From positions 3,968,001-4,032,000 of the forward strand of contig NZ_CP155551.1 of NCBI RefSeq assembly GCF_039679125.1: DNA of 64,000 nucleotides. The letters are read 5' to 3'. The notes under the pieces are model-generated. The model saw nothing but the letters and a program-made list of their open reading frames with translations, was not told the DNA's origin and made no database searches. Shown in pieces: positions 41,962 to 50,907 of the stretch. The DNA comes from Blastococcus sp. HT6-4. GTDB taxonomy: Bacteria; Actinomycetota; Actinomycetes; Mycobacteriales; Geodermatophilaceae. Each line of letters opens with the position of its first letter. Position 1 is the stretch's first letter. The translations under genes were made by a program, and so were the position numbers.

Positions 41962-42633
41962 TCAGGAGGTGGGGGCGAGCACCTGGTCGATGATGTAGAC
42001 GGTGGCGTTGGCGGTCTGCACGTTCCCGCAGATCACCGAGGCCTCCATCTGGCCGAGGAGGGTGCCGTCGGCGCCGATCGTGAAGTCCTCGCCGGAGCCC
42101 TCGATGGTGACCTCGTCGTTGTTCAGCGTGGTGTGCGTGCCGGCCAGCTCGTCGGGCGCCAGACGGCCGGGGATCACGTGGTGGGTGAGCACCGCGGTCA
42201 GCTGCGGGGTGTCGGCCAGCAGTTCGTTCAGCGCGTCGGCCGGCACGGCCTCGAACGCCGGGTCGGCCGGAGCCAGCACGGTGATGTCCTCGGTCGTGTT
42301 GAGGGTGTCGACCAGTTCGGCGGCCTGGACCGCCTGCGCGAGCGTCGACAGCGCCGGGTTGTTGCTCGCCGCAGTGGCGACCGGGTCGTCGGCCATCCCC
42401 TCGACGCTGCCCTCGCCCTCGGTCGGGACCGCGGCACAGCCCTCGCCGAACGGCTCGTCCGACGTCGGCACCGGGCTGGTCTCGACGGCCTCCGGGACCG
42501 CGGGGGTCGTGGCCTCGCCCAGGGCGACCTCACCGGTGGTCCCGGTGCCTTCCTCCGCGCCGCAGGCGCTCGTCGTGATGGCGAGGGTGGAGACGGCGGC
42601 GAGCAGGATGCCGCGGGTGAGGCTGCGCTTCAT
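41962..42633 (-). CDS. Fasciclin-domain lipoprotein (MPT83-like)
   Basis: A 223-residue surface lipoprotein. The signal peptide ends in the lipobox TTSAC (Cys24), followed by a Thr/Pro/Glu linker. The C-terminal fasciclin (FAS1) domain shows NNPALSTLAQAVQAAELVDTLN, DITVLAPADPAFEAVPADAL and VLTHHVIPGRL, with a closing VYIIDQVLAP strand. Members act in adhesion; in mycobacteria MPB70/83 are SigK-controlled, but no SigK promoter is evident here. AGGAG lies 7 nt before the ATG. Confidence 0.9.
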   Translation of the reverse strand: MKRSLTRGILLAAVSTLAITTSACGAEEGTGTTGEVALGEATTPAVPEAVETSPVPTSDEPFGEGCAAVPTEGEGSVEGMADDPVATAASNNPALSTLAQAVQAAELVDTLNTTEDITVLAPADPAFEAVPADALNELLADTPQLTAVLTHHVIPGRLAPDELAGTHTTLNNDEVTIEGSGEDFTIGADGTLLGQMEASVICGNVQTANATVYIIDQVLAPTS

Positions 42634-42807
42634 GGTGGTGCTCCTGTCGTGTGTCCGAGCGACGGCGGTGTCGCGCTCGGGTGGTACGCCGGCCGTGCCC
42701 GGTGACGGTGACGACTGGACTTCCCGGGCCGACGACGATCCGGATTCATCCCGGCCGGGATTTCTCCCGGCCACCGACGCCGTCCCGGGGGCCGCCCGCC
42801 GGTCTGC

Positions 42808-42813
42808 CAGGCT
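42808..42813 (+). promoter_or_regulatory. -10 element, leaderless
   Basis: CAGGCT ends 6 nt before the GTG at 42820. The 186-bp divergent region also holds the 14-bp palindrome ATCCCGGCCGGGAT at 42748-42761. Confidence 0.4.
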
Positions 42814-42819
42814 GAGCCG

Positions 42820-43278
42820 GTGCCGGCCTCACCCTCTCCCCGTCCCGCCGGCGACGCCAGCCCGCAGATGCCGGTGTCGGCGCGGGTCGCGGTCGCCCTG
42901 CTCGCCACGCTGGCGGTCCTGCTCCTGCTCTACGTGGTGATCACGTGGCTCGGCCGCGACGGCCTCCTGGAGGTGCTCACGGAAGCCGGCCTCACCCGGG
43001 CCGAGGCGGAGCAGTACGTGATCGTCAACACGGCCGCGCCCGCCGTGCTCGGCCTGGTCTTCGCGGTCTCGGCGTGGGCCCTGGGGAGCCGCCGGTCGTG
43101 GGGTCGCTGGACCGGGGTGGCGGCTGCCGCGGTGCTGGGCCTGCTGGTGCTCTCCACGATGGTCACCGCCGGCGGGATCACGGTGATCTCGCTGCTGCTC
43201 CTGGTGCTGTCGATCGCCGCTGCGACCAGCCTGCTCGCGCAGCCCACGCGGGAGTGGCTCGCGCCGGCCCGCGGCTGA
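42820..43278 (+). CDS. Four-helix membrane protein, unknown function
   Basis: A 152-residue protein: a short proline-rich cytoplasmic head, then four hydrophobic segments (about residues 25-44, 67-87, 97-116 and 119-139). A polar loop between helices 1 and 2 (TEAGLTRAEAEQY) is the only distinctive feature. No family is recognised. The GTG start follows a -10 by 6 nt. Confidence 0.65.
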   Translation: MPASPSPRPAGDASPQMPVSARVAVALLATLAVLLLLYVVITWLGRDGLLEVLTEAGLTRAEAEQYVIVNTAAPAVLGLVFAVSAWALGSRRSWGRWTGVAAAAVLGLLVLSTMVTAGGITVISLLLLVLSIAAATSLLAQPTREWLAPARG

Positions 43279-43284
43279 CGAGGG

Positions 43285-43306
43285 GCCGGCGCGGGCCCGC
43301 GCCGGC
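43285..43306. terminator. 22-bp perfect palindrome between converging genes
   Basis: GCCGGCGCGGG followed directly by its complement (CCCGCGCCGGC). As RNA from either strand it would form a stem with a small loop, and it lies between two stop codons. Confidence 0.6.
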
Positions 43307-43308
43307 GG

Positions 43309-44091
43309 TCAGCGCTGGCCGGTGGCCCGCTGCCACTTGCGGAAGCGGTACCAGTCGTTGGAGGGCTTGAGCGCCAGCAGCACCACGCCGACGGCGACCA
43401 GGACGACCTGGAACCAGGTCAGCGCGGTGACGAACGGGAACGGGCCGGTGGACATCGTGTTGAACGGCGCCGTCAGCAGGGTCAGGCCACCCAGCACCCA
43501 GAGGATGATCCGGGCCCAGTTGCGGCCCTGCCAGGCGAACCAGAGCACCAGCAGCTGCAGCAGGAGGAAGAGGACCGAGAACGCCAGACTGACCTGCAGG
43601 ATCAGCTCGGACATGGCCTCGACGTCGAAGCCCTCCAGCTCCGGGTCGTCGATCCCGGCGCCGGACTGCGCGAGGGTCCAGTCCAGGACCTCGTCCCAGT
43701 TGAGCAGCATGGCGACCGACGCGATCGCGCTGAGGACGAGGGAGGCCATGAAGGCGCCGATGCCCGCGCGCACGGTCAGCGGGCGCTCCATCGGTGTCGG
43801 GGCATCGGGACCCCAGCCGGGGGCGGACGGCGCGGGCGCGTACCCGTACGGCTGCTGCCCGTAGGGCAGCTGGCCATAGGGGTGCTGGCCGTACGGGGGC
43901 TGCCCGTAGGGCGGAGCCTGACCGTACGGGGGCTGCTGGCCGTGCGGCGGCTGCTGGCCGTACGGCGGCTGGCCCTGCTGGGGCGCCGGCGGCCAGCCGG
44001 ACGGCTGCCCACCCTGGGCCTGCGGCTGCTCGTCCTGGCCCTGCGGCCGGCCGTCCGGCTGCCCCTGCTGGTCGCCCTGACCCGCCGTCAT
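43309..44091 (-). CDS. Membrane protein with Gln/Pro/Tyr-rich cytoplasmic tail
   Basis: A 260-residue protein. Residues 1-95 are low complexity with about ten PPYGQ-like repeats. Four membrane helices follow ([56 protein letters not shown] and [15 protein letters not shown]). The layout resembles the tail-plus-membrane-domain proteins common in Actinobacteria; such tails can phase-separate or bind partners. No function is assigned. GGAGG precedes the ATG by about 4 nt. Confidence 0.75.
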   Translation of the reverse strand: MTAGQGDQQGQPDGRPQGQDEQPQAQGGQPSGWPPAPQQGQPPYGQQPPHGQQPPYGQAPPYGQPPYGQHPYGQLPYGQQPYGYAPAPSAPGWGPDAPTPMERPLTVRAGIGAFMASLVLSAIASVAMLLNWDEVLDWTLAQSGAGIDDPELEGFDVEAMSELILQVSLAFSVLFLLLQLLVLWFAWQGRNWARIILWVLGGLTLLTAPFNTMSTGPFPFVTALTWFQVVLVAVGVVLLALKPSNDWYRFRKWQRATGQR

Positions 44092-44102
44092 CGCGCCTCC
44101 GC

Positions 44103-44154
44103 TCCTCGGTCCCCGTCGTTCGCCGCGATCATGGACGACGACGGGGACCGAGGA
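44103..44154 (-). terminator. Hairpin terminator after clpB
   Basis: Perfect 17-bp stem (44103-44119 with 44138-44154) and an 18-nt loop, 49 bp after the clpB stop. It also lies just upstream of the next minus-strand gene. Confidence 0.75.
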
Positions 44155-44202
44155 CCAGCCGGGCGCGCGGGTGCACCCGATCGGACGCGGCGGCGCGCGA
44201 GG

Positions 44203-46797
44203 TCAGCCGCGGGCGACGCTGAGCCCGGCGTCGGCCTGCCCGGCGACGTCGGACCGCCAGTCGACGACGACCTCGTCGCCGTCCCGGATCTCGCCCGACA
44301 GCAGCGCCTTCGCCAGCTGGTCGCCGATCGCCGACTGCACCAGCCGGCGCAGCGGCCGCGCGCCGTAGACGGGGTCGAACCCGTTGAGCGCCAGCCACTC
44401 CCGCGCGGCGTCGGTCACCCGCAGCGTGAGCCGGCGGGCGGCCAGCCGGCGGGCCAGCACCCCGACCTGGATGTCGACAATCCCGGCCAGCTCGTCGGTG
44501 CCGAGCGCCCGGAACACGACGACGTCGTCGAGCCGGTTGAGGAACTCCGGCTTGAAGTGCGACCGGACCACCTCCAGGACGGCGTCCCTGCGCCGGTCCT
44601 CGGGCACCGACTGGTCGGCGATGATCTGCGACCCGAGGTTCGAGGTGAGGATCAGGATGGTGTTCCGGAAGTCCACCGTCCGGCCCTGGCCGTCGGTGAG
44701 CCGGCCGTCGTCGAGCACCTGCAGGAGCACGTCGAAGACGTCCGGGTGCGCCTTCTCGACCTCGTCGAGCAGGACCACGGTGTACGGACGGCGCCGCACC
44801 GCCTCGGTGAGCTGTCCGCCGGCCTCGTAGCCGACGTAGCCGGGGGGCGCCCCGACGAGGCGCGCCACCGAGTGCTTCTCGGAGTACTCGCTCATGTCGA
44901 TGCGGACCATCGCCCGCTCGTCGTCGAAGAGGAACTCCGCGAGCGCCTTGGCCAGCTCCGTCTTGCCGACACCCGTGGGGCCGAGGAACAGGAACGAACC
45001 GGTCGGGCGGTCGGGGTCGGCGACCCCGGAGCGCGCCCGGCGGACGGCGTCGGACACCGCCCGCACCGCGTCGGGCTGGCCGACGACCCGACCGGTGAGG
45101 CCCTCGTCCATGCGCAGCAGCTTCTGCGTCTCGCCCTCGAGCAGCCGGCCGGCCGGGATCCCGGTCCAGGCCTGGACGACCTCGGCGATGTCGTCGGGGC
45201 CGACCTCCTCCTTGAGCATGGAGTCACCGGTCTCGACGGACGCCTCGGCCTCGGCCAGGGACTTCTCCAGCTGCGGCAGCCGGCCGTAGCGCAGCTCGGC
45301 GACCCGCGCGAGCTCACCGTCCCGCTCCGCCCGCTCGGCCTCGAGGCGCAGCCGCTCGAGCTCCTCCTTGATCGCCTGGATCCGGCCGATGGCGCTCTTG
45401 TCCTGCTGCCAGCGGGCGGTCAGCTCGGCGAGCTCCTCGCGCTTGTCGGCGAGGTCCTCGCGGAGGGCGGCCAGCCGCTCGATCGAGGACGGGTCGTCCT
45501 CCTTGGACAGCGCCATCTCCTCGATCTCCAGCCGGCGCACGGCGCGCTCTACCTCGTCGACCTCGACCGGGCGGCTGTCGATCTCCATCCGCAGCCGGCT
45601 GGCGGCCTCGTCGACCAGGTCGATCGCCTTGTCCGGCAGGAACCGGGACGTGACGTACCGGTCCGACAGGGTGGCCGCGGCGACGATCGCGCCGTCGGTG
45701 ATCCGGACGCCGTGGTGGACCTCGTAGCGCTCCTTGAGCCCGCGCAGGATGCCGATGGTGTCCTCCACCGAGGGCTCGCCCACGAAGACCTGCTGGAACC
45801 GGCGTTCCAGCGCCGCGTCCTTCTCGATGTGCTCGCGGTACTCGTCCAGCGTCGTCGCGCCGACCATGCGCAGCTCACCGCGGGCCAGCATCGGCTTGAT
45901 CATGTTGCCGGCGTCCATCGCCGAGTCGCCGGTGGCACCGGCGCCCACGATGGTGTGCAGCTCGTCGATGAAGGTGACGACCTGCCCCTCGGCCTCGGTG
46001 ATCTCCTGGAGGACGGCCTTGAGCCGCTCCTCGAACTCGCCGCGGTACTTCGCGCCGGCCACCATGGCCCCCAGGTCCAGCGCCATGAGGCGCTTGCCCT
46101 TGAGGCTCTCCGGGACGTCGCCGGCCACGATCCGCTGCGCGAGCCCCTCGACGATCGCCGTCTTGCCGACCCCGGGCTCGCCGATCAGCACCGGGTTGTT
46201 CTTGGTCCGGCGGGACAGCACCTGCACCACGCGGCGGATCTCGGTGTCCCGGCCGATGACCGGGTCGATCTTCCCGTCGCGGGCCCGCTCGGTGAGGTCG
46301 ACGGCGTACTTCTCCAGCGCCTGGAAAGTGCTCTCCGGGTCCGCCGTCGTGACCTTGCGGTTGCCGCGGACCGTGCGGAAGGCGGCCAGCAGTGCGTCGC
46401 GGGTGGCGCCGGCGCTGGTCAGGACGGCGGCGGCCTCTCCCTCGGAGCCGGCCAGGCCCACCAGCAGGTGCTCGGTGGAGACGTACTCGTCCCCGAGCGC
46501 CCCCGCCTGCTCGGACGCGGCGTTGATGACCCGCAGGAACTCGCGCGACGGCGCGGGTGCGGACACGGTGGCGCCACTGACGCTCGGCATCCGGCGCAGC
46601 GCGGCGTCGGCCTTGCTGCGCACGTCCACCGGGTCGGCGCCGACGGCGGTCAGCAGCGGGCCGGCGATGCCGTCGGACTGCTCCAGCAGGGCGGCCAGCA
46701 GGTGCAACGGCTCCAGCGCCGCCTGACCCCGGTCGACGGCGAGGCGCTGGGCCCCCGCGACGGCCTCCTGCGAACGGGTCGTGAGCTTGCTGTCCAT
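44203..46797 (-). CDS. clpB: ATP-dependent disaggregase ClpB
   Basis: An 864-residue Hsp100 chaperone that extracts and unfolds aggregated proteins together with DnaK. Domains: Clp N-domain (1-145), AAA1 with [10 protein letters not shown] and VVTFIDELH, middle coiled coil (about 405-525, Glu/Arg/Leu-rich), and AAA2 with [11 protein letters not shown] and [14 protein letters not shown]. It has no C-terminal ClpP-binding loop, so is a disaggregase rather than a protease partner. An HspR-type HAIR box lies about 80 bp upstream. Confidence 0.98.
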   Translation of the reverse strand: MDSKLTTRSQEAVAGAQRLAVDRGQAALEPLHLLAALLEQSDGIAGPLLTAVGADPVDVRSKADAALRRMPSVSGATVSAPAPSREFLRVINAASEQAGALGDEYVSTEHLLVGLAGSEGEAAAVLTSAGATRDALLAAFRTVRGNRKVTTADPESTFQALEKYAVDLTERARDGKIDPVIGRDTEIRRVVQVLSRRTKNNPVLIGEPGVGKTAIVEGLAQRIVAGDVPESLKGKRLMALDLGAMVAGAKYRGEFEERLKAVLQEITEAEGQVVTFIDELHTIVGAGATGDSAMDAGNMIKPMLARGELRMVGATTLDEYREHIEKDAALERRFQQVFVGEPSVEDTIGILRGLKERYEVHHGVRITDGAIVAAATLSDRYVTSRFLPDKAIDLVDEAASRLRMEIDSRPVEVDEVERAVRRLEIEEMALSKEDDPSSIERLAALREDLADKREELAELTARWQQDKSAIGRIQAIKEELERLRLEAERAERDGELARVAELRYGRLPQLEKSLAEAEASVETGDSMLKEEVGPDDIAEVVQAWTGIPAGRLLEGETQKLLRMDEGLTGRVVGQPDAVRAVSDAVRRARSGVADPDRPTGSFLFLGPTGVGKTELAKALAEFLFDDERAMVRIDMSEYSEKHSVARLVGAPPGYVGYEAGGQLTEAVRRRPYTVVLLDEVEKAHPDVFDVLLQVLDDGRLTDGQGRTVDFRNTILILTSNLGSQIIADQSVPEDRRRDAVLEVVRSHFKPEFLNRLDDVVVFRALGTDELAGIVDIQVGVLARRLAARRLTLRVTDAAREWLALNGFDPVYGARPLRRLVQSAIGDQLAKALLSGEIRDGDEVVVDWRSDVAGQADAGLSVARG

Positions 46798-46878
46798 GCT
46801 CGGGCGACGTCCTTTCGTCTCTCGGGATGCGCCGTCCTTCCGTGGACGACGCGGTTCGCCGGGTGCAACGACCGATGG

Positions 46879-46899
46879 GTTGAGTCTGTTCCGCTCAAC
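46879..46899. promoter_or_regulatory. HAIR box (HspR operator) upstream of clpB
   Basis: GTTGAGT-N7-GCTCAAC, against the HAIR consensus CTTGAGT-N7-ACTCAAG. TTGAG and CTCAA are intact with the correct 9-bp separation. HspR is encoded at 50455-50907. Confidence 0.8.
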
Positions 46900-46996
46900 T
46901 CTGCCAGCCGCGGGGGCGTTCCCGCAGCCCCCGCGGCCCCCACCCCGAGGGGCCGGCCGGGACCGCGACGTTTGCTCCCCCGCGCGGCGCGCCCCG

Positions 46997-47002
46997 TAGA
47001 CT
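46997..47002 (+). promoter_or_regulatory. -10 element of ohrR
   Basis: TAGACT ends 6 nt before the ATG at 47009. The intervening GGGGGG could instead serve as a very close ribosome-binding site, but leaderless initiation fits better. A weak TTGCTC lies upstream with a 19-bp spacer. Confidence 0.45.
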
Positions 47003-47008
47003 GGGGGG

Positions 47009-47485
47009 ATGACCGCCCTGCCGGCGCCGAGCGTGGCGCTCGACGACCAGCTGTGCTTCGCGCTGTACGCCGCCTCGCGCGCGGTGACCGCGCGGTACCG
47101 CCCCATGCTCGACGCGATCGGTCTGACCTATCCGCAGTACCTGGTGATGCTGCTCCTCTGGGAGTCGGACAACCAGACCGTCGGGCAGCTCGGCTCGCGG
47201 CTGGCGCTGGACAGCGGCACGCTGTCCCCCCTGCTCAAGCGGCTCACGGCGGCGGGCCTGGTCACCCGTCACCGTCGCGTGGAGGACGAGCGGTCGGTCT
47301 CGATCGCCCTCACCGACGCCGGCCGCGCCCTGCAGGACAAGGCCGTCGCCATCTCCGAGGAGATGATCGGCGCCATCGGGTTCGACGCCACCGAGTTCGA
47401 CGACCTCAAGGCCCGGCTGCGGCTGCTCACCGAGCGGGTCAACGGCGTCGCCGCGGTCGAGGCCGGTTCCGGGCCGCGACGGTAG
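47009..47485 (+). CDS. ohrR: OhrR-type MarR regulator of peroxide stress
   Basis: A 158-residue winged-helix repressor. The sensing cysteine is in [20 protein letters not shown] near residue 16, and the wording [25 protein letters not shown] and [15 protein letters not shown] is standard for OhrR. Oxidation of the cysteine by organic hydroperoxides releases DNA. It is followed on the same strand by an osmC gene, its probable target. Confidence 0.88.
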   Translation: MTALPAPSVALDDQLCFALYAASRAVTARYRPMLDAIGLTYPQYLVMLLLWESDNQTVGQLGSRLALDSGTLSPLLKRLTAAGLVTRHRRVEDERSVSIALTDAGRALQDKAVAISEEMIGAIGFDATEFDDLKARLRLLTERVNGVAAVEAGSGPRR

Positions 47486-47561
47486 GCCGGCGCCACCCCG
47501 GGTAGGAGGACGGCCACGGCGCCGCCCGAGCCAGGGGCGGCCATGGCCCGGAAGGGGCAGC

Positions 47562-47999
47562 ATGCCCACACGTACCGCCCGCACCGCCTGGAACGGCACC
47601 CTCCAGGAGGGCTCCGGACAGGTCGAGCTCTCCAGCTCCAAGGTCGGCACCTACGAGGTGTCCTTCCCCAAGCGTGCCGCTGACGAGGCCGGCGGCACCA
47701 CCAGCCCCGAGGAGCTCATCGCGGCCGCGCACTCGTCCTGCTTCGCGATGGCCCTGTCGAACGAGATCGGGAAGGCCGGGGGCACCCCGCAGTCCCTGGA
47801 GGTCTCCGCCGAGGTCACGCTGGGCCAGAAGGACGGCGCCCCGGCGATCACCGGGATCCAGCTGACCGTGCGCGGCGAGGTCGAGGGCCTCGACGCCAGC
47901 GGTTTCGAGAAGGCCGCGCAGGCGGCCAAGGTCGGCTGCCCGGTCAGCAAGGCGCTCACCGGCACCGAGATCACCCTGGACGCGTCACTGGAGCAGTGA
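47562..47999 (+). CDS. osmC: OsmC-type organic hydroperoxide reductase
   Basis: A 145-residue thiol peroxidase. The two catalytic cysteines are in IAAAHSSCFAMALS and AKVGCPVSKAL, and the N-terminal WNGTLQEGSGQVEL strand matches OsmC more closely than Ohr. It reduces organic peroxides using the Cys-Cys pair. A purine-rich AAGGGG lies upstream of the ATG. It sits 77 bp after ohrR. Confidence 0.9.
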   Translation: MPTRTARTAWNGTLQEGSGQVELSSSKVGTYEVSFPKRAADEAGGTTSPEELIAAAHSSCFAMALSNEIGKAGGTPQSLEVSAEVTLGQKDGAPAITGIQLTVRGEVEGLDASGFEKAAQAAKVGCPVSKALTGTEITLDASLEQ

Positions 48000-48017
48000 C
48001 GCGGCACCCCTGACACC

Positions 48018-48059
48018 ACGACGGCCCGCCTCCCGACCGATCGGGAGGCGGGCCGTCGT
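48018..48059. terminator. Very strong bidirectional terminator
   Basis: Perfect 19-bp stem (48018-48036 with 48041-48059) and a 4-nt loop between converging osmC and the exporter gene. Confidence 0.88.
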
Positions 48060-48065
48060 CGGTCG

Positions 48066-49805
48066 TCAACGGGCGGCGTGAGCCGATCCGGCGTGCGCCA
48101 CCTCGCCGGAGCGCTCTCCCTCGGCACCCCGGCCCTCGATGCGGTCGGCGTCGATGCGCACCGCCTCGGCCCGCTCCGCCTGCCGGCGCTCGTCGCCGGT
48201 CTCGGTGCGCAGCGCGACCTCCCGGATGAAGAGGACGGCGACCACGGTGACCACCGACACCGCGGCGGCGACCAGGAAGACCCGGTCCGTCGCATCCCCG
48301 TAGGAGATGCGGATGAGCTCCTGGATCGGAGCAGGTGCGTCGGGGAGGTCCGCCAGACCGACCTGCCGGCCACCGGCGGCGGCCTCACTCGCCCCCGGGG
48401 CGCGGCCCAGCCCGTCCTGGATGAGGTCGCCGACGTGGTTGCCGAGCACCGCCCCCAGGACCGAGACGCCGACGGTGCCACCGAGGCCGCGGAAGAAGGC
48501 GACCGCGGAACTGGCCGCGCCGAGGTCGCCGGCCGCCACGGTGTTCTGCACGGCGAGCACCAGGTTCTGCATGCTCATCCCGATGCCGGCGCCGAGGACG
48601 AACAGGAAGACGCTCAGGAGCACCATGTCGGTCCGATGGTCGATCGTGGCCAGCAGCCCGAACCCGGCCATGATCAGCACCGCCCCGGCCGAGAGGTAGG
48701 CCTTCCACCGGCCGAAGCGGGTGATCAGCAGGCCCGAGACGGTGGAGGAGATCAGCAGCCCACCGACCATGGGCAGGGTGAGCAGGCCCGCCGCGGTCGG
48801 GGAGTAGCCGCGGGACATCTGCAGGTACTGGCCGAGGAAGACCGTGGACCCGAACATCGCCACGCCCACGGGGATGCTCGCGACGATCGCGAGGGTGGTG
48901 GTGCGGTCCCGGAACAGCCGCAGGGGCACGATCGGCTCGGACGCCCTCAGCTCGGTGGCGACGAAGGCGCCGAGCGCCAGCACCGTGCCGCCCAGGAAGA
49001 GAACCGTCTCGGCCGAGGCCCACGCGAAGCTGCTGCCGGCCAGGGTGACCCAGATCAGCAGTGCGGAGACGCCGGCGGCGAGGAAGGCGGCGCCGAGGTA
49101 GTCGATCGTCACCTTCCGCCTGGTGACCGGCAGGTGCAGGGTGCGCTGCAGCAGGACGAGCGCGACGGCGGCGAAGGGCACGCCGACGTAGAAGCACCAC
49201 CGCCAGCCCAGCCAGCTGGTGTCGACCAGCAGGCCGCCGAGCAGCGGACCACCGACGGTCGCGACCGCCATGACCGCGCCCATGAGCCCGGCGTACCGGC
49301 CCCGCTCCCGGGGGCTGATCATCGCGGCGATCGCGATCTGCACGAGCGCCTGCAGGCCGCCGAGGCCCAGCCCCTGCAGCACCCGCCAGGCGATCAGGGT
49401 CTCCACCGACTGCGCGAGACCGGCCAGCATCGAGCCGACGATGAAGACGACGATCGAGAGCTGGATGAGCAGCTTCTTGCTGAACAGGTCGGCGAGCTTG
49501 CCCCAGACCGGCGTCGACGCAGTGGACGACAGCAGCGTCGCCGTGATCACCCAGGTGTACTGGTTCTGCGTGCCGCGCAGGTCGGTGATGATCGTGGGCA
49601 GGGCGTTCGAGACGACGGTCGCGGACAGGAACGCCACGAACATCGCCAGCAGCAGCCCCGACATGGCCTCGAGCACCTGCCGGTGCGTCATCCTCCCCTG
49701 CCGCTCGACCGGCGCCTGGGGCGTGTCGGTCGGGGCGGTGCGCACGGGACTCCGGGTCGGGTCTGCTGCGGTGGCGGGACGAGGCAACGGGAAGCGGAGC
49801 GTCAT
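48066..49805 (-). CDS. DHA2-family MFS multidrug exporter (14 helices)
   Basis: A 579-residue drug/proton antiporter. Motif A reads WGKLADLFSKKLLI, motif C GLMGAVMAVATVGGPLLGGLL, and the 14-helix DHA2 layout is clear (LPTIITDLRGTQNQYTWVITA, WRWCFYVGVPFAAVAL). The last 60 residues are a charged cytoplasmic tail. It most likely expels toxic cations or drugs. No good Shine-Dalgarno is seen. A 42-bp palindrome upstream and a MarR gene upstream on the same strand point to repressor control. Confidence 0.9.
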   Translation of the reverse strand: MTLRFPLPRPATAADPTRSPVRTAPTDTPQAPVERQGRMTHRQVLEAMSGLLLAMFVAFLSATVVSNALPTIITDLRGTQNQYTWVITATLLSSTASTPVWGKLADLFSKKLLIQLSIVVFIVGSMLAGLAQSVETLIAWRVLQGLGLGGLQALVQIAIAAMISPRERGRYAGLMGAVMAVATVGGPLLGGLLVDTSWLGWRWCFYVGVPFAAVALVLLQRTLHLPVTRRKVTIDYLGAAFLAAGVSALLIWVTLAGSSFAWASAETVLFLGGTVLALGAFVATELRASEPIVPLRLFRDRTTTLAIVASIPVGVAMFGSTVFLGQYLQMSRGYSPTAAGLLTLPMVGGLLISSTVSGLLITRFGRWKAYLSAGAVLIMAGFGLLATIDHRTDMVLLSVFLFVLGAGIGMSMQNLVLAVQNTVAAGDLGAASSAVAFFRGLGGTVGVSVLGAVLGNHVGDLIQDGLGRAPGASEAAAGGRQVGLADLPDAPAPIQELIRISYGDATDRVFLVAAAVSVVTVVAVLFIREVALRTETGDERRQAERAEAVRIDADRIEGRGAEGERSGEVAHAGSAHAAR

Positions 49806-49900
49806 CCGGCGACCCCCACCGCACCGGCCACGGCGGCCACGGGCCGGTCCCGGGTCTGGGGAGTGAGCGACACGGCGACGTCCTCGGCGTGGACAAGTAA

Positions 49901-49942
49901 TTGCAGACCGCAACCATACGCCCGTATGGTTGCGGTCTGCAA
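49901..49942. promoter_or_regulatory. 42-bp perfect palindrome, probable MarR operator of the exporter
   Basis: TTGCAGACCGCAACCATACG (49901-49920), two bases, then its exact complement (49923-49942). Each arm contains its own TTGC-N5-GCAA element, so two dimers could bind side by side. On the minus strand TTGCAG and TATGGT with an 18-bp spacer form a promoter inside the palindrome, 90-100 bp before the exporter start. Confidence 0.75.
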
Positions 49943-49969
49943 CGCCCATGCGCTGTGTCCCGGCTCACC

Positions 49970-50458
49970 TCACCGGTCGGGCGGCGGCTCCTTCGACTCG
50001 GCCTCGCGCGCGTCGCCGATCCGGTTGAGCCGCCCGAGCAGCGCCGCCAGCGTCGCGACGTCGTCGGCCGGCCATCCGGCCAGGTCGCTCTCCCAGCGGG
50101 CCCGGCGGGCCGAGCGGATCCGGCTGAGCCGGGCCGAGCCCTCCGCCGACGGGCTGAGCACCTGGGCCCGACCGTCCTCGGGGTCGGCGGCGCGGTCGAC
50201 CAGCCCCAGGTCGACCAGGCTCGCGACCTGCCGGCTCACGGTGCTCTTGTCCAGCCCCAGGCGGGCCACCAGGTCGCTGGCGCGCAAGGGTCCGGCGTCC
50301 TCCAGCAGGGCGAGCAAGCCGTAGGCGGCGCCGTCGAGATCCGGGTGGAGCTCCCGCGCCAGCCGGGCGGAGATGGCGCGGGAACGGCGCAGCAGCAGCC
50401 CGATCTCCCGCTCCAGCGCCACGTACGCCGCGTGCGACTCCGAGGGTGCGCCGGTCAC
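49970..50458 (-). CDS. MarR-family repressor in the dnaK operon
   Basis: A 162-residue winged-helix regulator: helix-turn-helix LRASDLVARLGLDKSTVSRQVASL and the wing PEDGRAQVLSPSAEG. Its GTG overlaps the hspR stop (GTGA), so it is co-translated with the heat-shock operon. The exporter gene and the 42-bp palindrome lie immediately downstream, making this protein the obvious repressor of the exporter. No sensing cysteine is present, so the signal is probably a small aromatic ligand, as for many MarR proteins. Confidence 0.88.
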   Translation of the reverse strand: MTGAPSESHAAYVALEREIGLLLRRSRAISARLARELHPDLDGAAYGLLALLEDAGPLRASDLVARLGLDKSTVSRQVASLVDLGLVDRAADPEDGRAQVLSPSAEGSARLSRIRSARRARWESDLAGWPADDVATLAALLGRLNRIGDAREAESKEPPPDR

Positions 50459-50907
50459 CGGGCGGCCCCTGGCCGCCAGACCACCAGCGCGGAGCTCGAC
50501 CGGCGGTGCGGCACCAGGTCGGCCCGGTAGGCGGCCGGGACGGCTGCCTCCGCCGCCATCCGGCGGTTCTCGGAGTGCTGGAGCTCCTCGAGCAGCTCGT
50601 GCACCCGCGCCCGGAGCGCCTCGACCTGCGACTCGAGGTCGATGATCCGCTTGATGCCGGCCAGGTTGACGCCATCCTCCTGCGACAGCCGCTGCACCTC
50701 CCGGAGGAGGGCCACATCGCGCGGGCTGTACCGGCGGCCACCGCCCGGCGTCCGGCCGGGGCTGACCAGACCCAGCCGGTCGTACTGGCGCAGCGTCTGC
50801 GCGTGCATGCCGGCCAGCTCGGCCGCCACGGAGATGACGAAGACCGGCGCGTCCTCGGCCACGGCCCGCCCGGCGTCGGCGGCGGCCCGGCCCGGTGGCA
50901 TCGTCAC
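50455..50907 (-). CDS. hspR: Heat-shock repressor HspR (MerR family)
   Basis: A 150-residue repressor of dnaK and clpB. The MerR helix-turn-helix reads [38 protein letters not shown], followed by the coiled coil [19 protein letters not shown]. It binds HAIR boxes with DnaK as co-repressor. The GTG at 50907 is preferred to the ATG at 50901 because GGGAGG lies 6 nt upstream and it gives the GTGA overlap with dnaJ used elsewhere in this operon. Confidence 0.95.
   Translation of the reverse strand: MTMPPGRAAADAGRAVAEDAPVFVISVAAELAGMHAQTLRQYDRLGLVSPGRTPGGGRRYSPRDVALLREVQRLSQEDGVNLAGIKRIIDLESQVEALRARVHELLEELQHSENRRMAAEAAVPAAYRADLVPHRRSSSALVVWRPGAAR

Noticed and set aside
41962-42819. SigK promoter before the fasciclin gene
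   Set aside because: MPT83-like genes are SigK-controlled in mycobacteria, but no convincing SigK -35/-10 pair could be found.
43882-47505. A 1207-codon plus-strand frame across clpB
   Set aside because: It is the antisense shadow of clpB and its neighbours: composition is unlike any protein family, while the minus strand encodes a perfect ClpB.
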